From positions 24,027,615 through 24,091,614 of the forward strand of contig CM058233.1 in assembly GCA_030180135.1 (NCBI GenBank): DNA of 64,000 bases, written 5' to 3'. The notes beneath the pieces were generated by a model. It was given only the letters and a program-made list of their open reading frames with translations. It was not told where the DNA came from and ran no database searches. How positions within the stretch are numbered: the first letter of the stretch is position 1; every line of letters begins with the position of its first letter. Below, one piece after another: positions 63,851 to 64,000 of this stretch. Origin of the DNA: Orychophragmus violaceus. Taxonomy: Eukaryota; Streptophyta; Magnoliopsida; Brassicales; Brassicaceae. Made by a program: the position numbers and the translations under genes.

Positions 63851-64000
63851 GTGTTGATGTAGGCCTGCCTCTCGACTATGTTCACATTGTGTGGGAGCTC
63901 ACAATTTGTTCCTCTAACATGCCAAAGAATCTAGTCCATCTCCCTAGGAACCTCCATTATCGGCCTGCAGCGATGCGTCTCTATCGAGGCGGGATGGATG
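63851..64000. other. Window end, probably Gypsy-E
   Basis: Probably a continuation of the antisense region; no LTR reached. Nothing else recognised. Confidence 0.4.

Overview
The window is plant nuclear DNA from a heterochromatic, probably pericentromeric region. I see no host gene, rRNA or tRNA gene. Almost every base can be placed in nested LTR retrotransposons plus one CACTA DNA transposon. An Athila-like element, plant-type Ty1/copia and Tat/Tekay-like Ty3/gypsy families and tRNA-type primer-binding sites point to a dicot, most likely a Brassicaceae; the family-level assignment is inference.

Layout. 1-5744: Copia-1 (+), cut by the window edge, with gag and pol intact except for one in-frame stop. 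It lies in Gypsy-A (+; 5745-12181), a decayed Tat-like element (gag, RT, two RNase H domains, integrase, 3' UTR, LTR). That LTR is followed by a second leader and gag start (Gypsy-B), so two internal regions share it. Inserted there is an Athila-like element (-; 12680-21107, TSD ACAAC) with gag and protease but no RT or integrase; its right LTR holds a CpG-rich solo LTR (19155-21068). 21108-22192 is an inverted leader plus a hybrid LTR, split by Copia-2 (+; 22193-28998, TSD TTGTG). 29004-32479 is Gypsy-C (-): protease, gag, PBS and a 5' LTR. Gypsy-C interrupts the integrase of Gypsy-F (-; Tekay-like), whose RT gene is split by a CACTA element (about 34274-41442) and whose 5' LTR is split by Copia-G (+; 43887-50851, TSD CCACT). 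Gypsy-F sits at the pol end of Gypsy-E (+; 52550-52901 and 62532-64000), and Gypsy-E is interrupted by Gypsy-D (+; 52902-62531), a large, mostly non-coding element.

Most striking signal. A palindrome built on TCGATCGA occurs as pairs with a nearly fixed 21-bp core-to-core spacing (two helical turns), usually followed by GCGA. I counted 26 pairs: 20 at exactly 21 bp, five at 22 and one at 20. They lie in two different superfamilies: Copia-2 and Copia-G (LTRs, leaders and even inside decayed pol) and the Athila-like element (LTRs and internal region). In both Copia LTRs the pairs sit just upstream of the TATA box. A shared or captured regulatory module is a reasonable hypothesis. The gypsy C/D family carries a different array, a 28-bp-period palindrome, in its LTRs.

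The elements appear to differ in autonomy. Copia-1 encodes a nearly complete machinery. Copia-2 keeps an intact gag and LTRs about 99% identical although its pol is badly decayed, so it probably moved using enzymes made elsewhere. The Athila-like element and Gypsy-D look like further non-autonomous passengers.
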